A stretch of 9,430 nucleotides of DNA from Bacteriovoracaceae bacterium UBA7317. GTDB taxonomy: Bacteria > Bdellovibrionota > Bacteriovoracia > Bacteriovoracales > Bacteriovoracaceae. The translations under genes and the position numbers were made by a program. The stretch is taken from positions 61,247 to 70,676 of the forward strand of contig DKQD01000062.1 of the NCBI GenBank assembly GCA_002474345.1, in the 5' to 3' direction. The notes beneath the pieces are model-generated. The model saw nothing but the letters and a program-made list of their open reading frames with translations. It was not told the DNA's origin and did no database searches. Shown in pieces: positions 5,800-9,430 of the stretch (positions are counted from its first letter, which is position 1; each line of letters begins with the position of its first letter).

Positions 5800-7363
5800 C
5801 ATAGTCATAGTTTTTTGTCTTTAAAGTGGCAAAAATGAGGAAAATAGTTTGAAATGCAAAGAACGAACCTATAAAAATGGCCCCACCTTCACTGAATCCA
5901 TAACTGTGAAGACCTGAAGCTAATATATAATTCACCCCAAACCATGCCATGATGACACTCATAAACGCACCTGAAACAAGAGGTATAAACCGCTTCGTAG
6001 GAATCCAGGAGGTGCTCCTTCCGTGAAGAATGGCCATATAAATGCATAAAACAATGAGACTCCATGTTTCTTTTGGGTCCCATCCCCAAAAACGACCCCA
6101 AGAGTAGTCGGCCCAGACCCCTCCAAGTATAACTCCAGCGGCGAGAAGGATAGTACCCCATTTGAGGCAAGTATAAACTTTTTCTGAAAGGTATTTTTCC
6201 TCTTCTTTAGTGATACCAAAAAAACACTTTTTAACTAGAATACTATTACCTAGAACCCAACTCATTGCAAGAGCACCATAACTCACAATGATTGTTGTGA
6301 CATGGGTACTCAGCCAAAAGTTGTCTCTAAGGACAGGAACTAAAGGACTAATTTGTTCGTTAAGCATTCCATCAGCAAAGTTAATCATAAGAAGAGTGAG
6401 AATATTATAACCTACTCCAATAAAAACAAAGACCTTTTCTTTTTTTAAATGACCAATAAAAAGACCTAAAGCAAGGCATCCAAACCCGGAAAAAAAGACG
6501 GTTTCGTACATATTAGTAATTGGAGCTCTACCAGAAATATAGATTCTAAGTATCATCATCGCAAGTTGTAAGAGAAAGGTAGCGCTAGAAAAAATTAGAA
6601 CAACGCCAACTTTTTTTCTGAAAAGAGTCATAGAGGCAAGGGTAACCAGAGAAAGAATAAGACACCAAAAAGGCAGGTCTGCTTTCACAAAATGGTATTC
6701 TACAAGATATTGATCGCCAAGCTTTTGAATATAATCTGTTTTTGTTAGGAGAATTGTTTTTACAATTGGATTCTCAGATGGATAATTTTCAAACGTTGCT
6801 TTGACTCTTTTTTCTGTCAGGTAGCTTCCTAAGACTGGCCAAGTAACACCATCTTTTTTGTCTTTATCAAAGAGAGTCCAATCATTTGCAGTTCTTATAC
6901 TGTTATAAAGATGGACTTTATTAAAGACTTTTTGAAACGCTTTTTTTTCAGAGGTGTCTTCTTTCATCTTCACTAGTTTAATTCTTAATTTTTCAGCTTT
7001 TTTGAGAAGACTTTTAAAGGAGATCGTTTTCTGATCATCCTTAAGCTCAAGAAATTCTCTGAGTTTAATATGTTGTATGGGGGTTTGAAGATTAAGATCA
7101 TTCGGAACTTTTAGTCCTTCTAAGGAAAGAAGGCAATAAGTTTGCGTGGGAGTTAAAGGCCCTTTTATTTTAATTCCTAGAAGAGAAAATGTTTCTTTGG
7201 CGTGAACATAAAGGGGTTTGAGTCGTCCATTTTGAAGAATGGGTAAGGTGTCAAGCCCTTTAGGGCAAAGACCTGCTTGAATATTTTGAGAGCTCGCAAG
7301 GCAGTGTTGAGACAATAAGCAAAAGAGTGTAATCGTAAGGGAGATAAGAGTTTTTAAATTCAT
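5795..7363 (-). CDS. ccsA: CcsA/ResC, haem-handling subunit of system II cytochrome c assembly
   Basis: Exports haem across the inner membrane with CcsB and presents it at the outer face for attachment to apocytochrome CxxCH motifs. Of 522 residues, 1-23 are a hydrophobic signal or first membrane helix ending CLASS. A periplasmic region follows (about 24-225) with the QNGRLKPLYVHAKETF element (44-59), then about eight membrane segments. The WWD haem-binding loop is intact: WADYSWGRFWGWDPKETW at 417-434. Likely haem ligands are H354 (STHV) and H486 (GLHSYG) in the flanking periplasmic loops, plus H447 (LHGRS) in the membrane. Spacing agrees closely with the P-His and TM-His residues described for fused CcsBA. 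GAGG (7371-7374 on the opposite strand) sits 7 bases before the ATG. The gene overlaps ccsB by ATGA, indicating coupled translation. The large N-terminal domain makes it much longer than the ~300 residues of plastid CcsA. Confidence 0.95.
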   Translation of the reverse strand: MNLKTLISLTITLFCLLSQHCLASSQNIQAGLCPKGLDTLPILQNGRLKPLYVHAKETFSLLGIKIKGPLTPTQTYCLLSLEGLKVPNDLNLQTPIQHIKLREFLELKDDQKTISFKSLLKKAEKLRIKLVKMKEDTSEKKAFQKVFNKVHLYNSIRTANDWTLFDKDKKDGVTWPVLGSYLTEKRVKATFENYPSENPIVKTILLTKTDYIQKLGDQYLVEYHFVKADLPFWCLILSLVTLASMTLFRKKVGVVLIFSSATFLLQLAMMILRIYISGRAPITNMYETVFFSGFGCLALGLFIGHLKKEKVFVFIGVGYNILTLLMINFADGMLNEQISPLVPVLRDNFWLSTHVTTIIVSYGALAMSWVLGNSILVKKCFFGITKEEEKYLSEKVYTCLKWGTILLAAGVILGGVWADYSWGRFWGWDPKETWSLIVLCIYMAILHGRSTSWIPTKRFIPLVSGAFMSVIMAWFGVNYILASGLHSYGFSEGGAIFIGSFFAFQTIFLIFATLKTKNYDYA

Positions 7364-8994
7364 GATAACGCCTCAGAAGTTTTAAATTTGGAGTTTGGCG
7401 ACTTTTTCTTGCGTCTGATCATATAATGCCAGAAACCGCCAAAAACAAGAAGGACTGACCCAAGATATTTAAAAGGTCTACCCGGGTCGATATTTGCACT
7501 CAAAACTGATCCATATATTTGACCATCGCCAAGTTTATAGTAGGAGGACTGATAAAATGTAAAGCCTTGGAACTTTAGGGGGTTGTTCATAAAAATATGA
7601 TGGTTTTGTGTCCCGTTCTCAGTGAAGAGTTGGACAAAACTTTCGTAACTAGCAGGCTCATTTGTTCCTGGGTTCGTTTTCATCTTAAACCTATTGAGGG
7701 TTAACTCAAAAGGGAGCGAAAGAGTTTTCTTTACGAGGTGGATTTTTATGTTTTCTCCGTCTACAAGTAAGTTGAGAGGTTTTTTATCTGTCACCCAGTA
7801 ATTCTGCCCTCGTATTTCTGTAAGGATGGCTTTTTGATCGCCACGAATGAGCTTACTCTCCTTTTGAATGGGGCTAACATAATAAGGAACTTCTGCGGGA
7901 ACTTTAGATGTTGTATGGTTAAGAACTTGAAGTTCAAAGCCCATCCAAGGTAAGTCAACTGTGTCTTCATTTTTTATCGTGAGAACTTCCCACTCACCTT
8001 CGACACTAAATGCAGCTTTTCTTCCAAAAAGAAAGAGGTGTGGTTTTTTCTCAAAGAGAAGTTTATTAAAAACTCTAATTGGGGACTGAGTTATAGGCTC
8101 TTTTTGGTCGTTATATGGCCAGGGAGAAAGTTCTGGAAAGAAGGAATAAAGAGTTTCTCCATCTTTTAAAATAACGAAAGATTTTCCCTCTGTCGTTTTG
8201 TTAATCGATATATTTTTCTCTTCCGGGGTATAGCACTCCCTTTTTATGCTGTCCCAAAAAATAAGCTTGCTTGGATTCTTTCTTCCAAAGCACTCTGCTA
8301 GCTTTTCAGGTAGGTAGTGAAGGTTTAAAAGGCCCATGGTCATTGATGAGCGAAAGTTGGGAGCTTCTGGATGAAGAGAGAGGACAAAGTCTTGGCTTAT
8401 GTTGTCGTTAAACAGTAGGTATTGTGTACTCGGAAAGGAAACACCAAGTGGATACTGACTCTTTTCTTCAATCCATTCTAATTTATTTTCGCTATAAGGA
8501 TAAAAGGTTTTAAATTTAATTTCATTATATTCTTCTTTCAGGTCTGTTTCTAAGGGAGTGTAAGGAAGGTTTAGAACTGCCATTTTTCCTTTTTGAGGAA
8601 GTCTTACCTGTACCTGATCTTCGCCTAGTTCAACTTTTTGTGTTGGTGTGTTAGGGTCTAATGTAACATGCCCATCGATGCCAGAGTGCCAGGTGATAAA
8701 AGAGCCACAGGCCATAAGAATGAGACCGATATGAATAGTATAAAAACCATAAAAAGTTTTTTTAGGTGGTAATCTTAAAAAAAGTGCCATGGTTATACTT
8801 AGGAACATGAGGAATTGAACACCCATGAAGAGCCATGTTTTGTAAATCATCCTGTTTGCGTAGTCAGTTCCATAAGTACTTTCAAGCAAGGTCCCAATAA
8901 TCATTAAAATTGAGAATACAGAAAGTATGATCACTGCGAATTTGAGAGTACCAAAAAACCGTTCTATTTTTAGCCAAGCTTTAGTTAAGTCCAA
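7360..8994 (-). CDS. ccsB: CcsB/ResB (Ccs1) subunit of system II cytochrome c assembly
   Basis: Inner-membrane partner of CcsA in haem export and cytochrome c synthesis. The 544-residue protein has the ResB plan: membrane segments at about 17-38, 53-74 and 84-101, a large periplasmic domain (102-505) and a last membrane helix (about 508-526). Recognisable elements are GTLKFAVIIL (15-24), GTLLESTYG (34-42), FYTIHIGLILMACGSF (84-99) and, near the C-terminus, NNPLKFQGFTFYQSSYY (470-486) and DPGRPFKYLGS (503-513). H88 in the third helix matches the transmembrane His of fused CcsBA. Initiation is at a TTG: no ATG or GTG exists between it and the in-frame stop upstream, and AAGGA (9008-9012 on the opposite strand) precedes it by 10 bases. 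It is followed by ccsA with an ATGA overlap. A promoter probably lies in the 145 bases before it, but none stands out. Confidence 0.93.
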   Translation of the reverse strand: MDLTKAWLKIERFFGTLKFAVIILSVFSILMIIGTLLESTYGTDYANRMIYKTWLFMGVQFLMFLSITMALFLRLPPKKTFYGFYTIHIGLILMACGSFITWHSGIDGHVTLDPNTPTQKVELGEDQVQVRLPQKGKMAVLNLPYTPLETDLKEEYNEIKFKTFYPYSENKLEWIEEKSQYPLGVSFPSTQYLLFNDNISQDFVLSLHPEAPNFRSSMTMGLLNLHYLPEKLAECFGRKNPSKLIFWDSIKRECYTPEEKNISINKTTEGKSFVILKDGETLYSFFPELSPWPYNDQKEPITQSPIRVFNKLLFEKKPHLFLFGRKAAFSVEGEWEVLTIKNEDTVDLPWMGFELQVLNHTTSKVPAEVPYYVSPIQKESKLIRGDQKAILTEIRGQNYWVTDKKPLNLLVDGENIKIHLVKKTLSLPFELTLNRFKMKTNPGTNEPASYESFVQLFTENGTQNHHIFMNNPLKFQGFTFYQSSYYKLGDGQIYGSVLSANIDPGRPFKYLGSVLLVFGGFWHYMIRRKKKSPNSKFKTSEALS

Positions 8995-9007
8995 TGGAAA
9001 ATTATCC

Positions 9008-9012
9008 TTATT
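9008..9012 (-). promoter_or_regulatory. Ribosome binding site supporting the TTG start of ccsB
   Basis: Read on the minus strand, AAGGA lies 10 bases before the TTG at 8994. An ATG further upstream (minus strand, near 9030) is out of frame and stops after three codons, so it cannot be the start. Confidence 0.5.
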
Positions 9013-9139
9013 ACAAGTTACGAAGCCATTGTTTTGCTCGATCGCACACCCTATGACACCTTATCTACACACTACCCGTAAGCTAGCATATGAAGGGATA
9101 GTCATCAATATAGATGTATCAAAATTTGCAATGGATTTG

Positions 9140-9430
9140 TTAGACTTTTATTACTCGAAAAAATAGATAAAGAGTTCCATATAGTAGAGGTTGATGCAGT
9201 ATGTATATTTTAAGAGAATGGCGACCTAAAAGACTTAGAGCAGAAAGTACTTTTCCATGGCCTAAATGAATTGTGTGGAATCCTTTTGCTTTGAGAAATA
9301 AACCGAGGCAAACCACGCCAAACCAAGGAAAAGGAGATATATAATCCATTGAAGCGTGAGGAAGTGTGAACCAGGGAAGATTTTTATCAAATAATGCGCT
9401 GGGAATTATTAAAGATAGAGAAATAAATAG
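9140..9430 (-). CDS. C-terminus of a DUF1624 / heparan-alpha-glucosaminide N-acetyltransferase-like membrane protein (partial)
   Basis: The frame is open from the right edge of the window to a TAA at 9140, giving the last 96 residues of a larger protein whose start is outside. The ATG at 9349 is internal, because translation upstream of it continues without a stop and in character (PWFTLPHASMDYISPFPWF). Three hydrophobic stretches are visible. The pattern DYxxPFPWFGVVCLGLFL followed by LLGRHSLKIYILHQPLL is typical of the C-terminal end of DUF1624/HGSNAT-like integral membrane acyltransferases, whose members are thought to move acetyl groups across the membrane. The GRxSLxIYxxHQP element is also seen in related YeiB and acyltransferase-3-type proteins, so the exact subfamily is less certain. 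It lies 145 bases upstream of ccsB on the same strand. Whether it shares a transcript with ccsBA is unclear, as no obvious terminator was found between them. Confidence 0.75.
   Translation of the reverse strand, partial: LFISLSLIIPSALFDKNLPWFTLPHASMDYISPFPWFGVVCLGLFLKAKGFHTIHLGHGKVLSALSLLGRHSLKIYILHQPLLYGTLYLFFRVIKV

Noticed and set aside
5889..6219. Two minus-strand frames of 93 and 86 residues inside ccsA
   Set aside because: They overlap the WWD-containing region of ccsA in another frame and are shadows of it.
8995..9139. Promoter for ccsB on the minus strand
   Set aside because: Several partial boxes exist (for example a TTGATA-like -35), but none is paired with a convincing -10 at proper spacing.
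8927..9166. 79-residue frame on the plus strand
   Set aside because: It crosses the antisense of the ccsB start, the intergenic gap and the end of the DUF1624 gene. There is no ribosome binding site or domain, and the composition is not protein-like.
9140..9349. A complete 69-residue gene starting at the ATG at 9349
   Set aside because: The frame continues open upstream to the window edge with fitting membrane-protein sequence, so this is the end of a larger gene, not a small gene.

Overview
The window is AT-rich chromosomal DNA from a Gram-negative (diderm) bacterium. The genome is not named in the sequence. Three features together suggest a low-GC member of the Bdellovibrionota / former Deltaproteobacteria, for example a Halobacteriovorax-like organism: an EF-G of the mitochondrial-like spdEFG1 type, a split system II (CcsBA) cytochrome c assembly pair, and an ExbB/ExbD motor. 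This is an inference from gene content and composition and would need a database search to confirm.

Layout on the + strand. fusA (66-2228) is followed by a strong intrinsic terminator (2239-2281). Next is a small winged-helix protein (2370-2801) with a short inverted repeat just upstream. A DUF3050 protein (2926-3684), probably a haem-oxygenase-fold metalloprotein, follows with its own -10-like box. A 250-base non-coding gap (3685-3934) carries several inverted repeats and a possible promoter. It leads into exbB (3935-4480), exbD (4485-4880) and an unrecognised single-pass envelope protein (4938-5798), which together look like one operon.

Layout on the - strand. A DUF1624-type membrane acyltransferase gene enters from the right edge, and only its C-terminus is present (9140-9430). 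It is followed downstream by ccsB/resB (7360-8994, TTG start) and ccsA/resC (5795-7363), which overlap by ATGA. The ccsA and 4938-5798 genes converge and share a TTAA at their stop codons, inside an 8-bp inverted repeat.

How the genes work together. CcsB and CcsA should form the haem-export and cytochrome c synthetase complex of system II. The usual four functional histidines can all be placed, two in CcsA periplasmic loops, one in a CcsA membrane segment and one in CcsB. ExbB and ExbD should form a proton-driven inner-membrane motor. The third gene of that operon sits where a TonB or TolA would be expected but looks like neither, and it contains an in-frame run of eight G. That gene is the most likely place for undescribed biology here. 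No CRISPR array, insertion sequence, prophage, tRNA or rRNA was seen.
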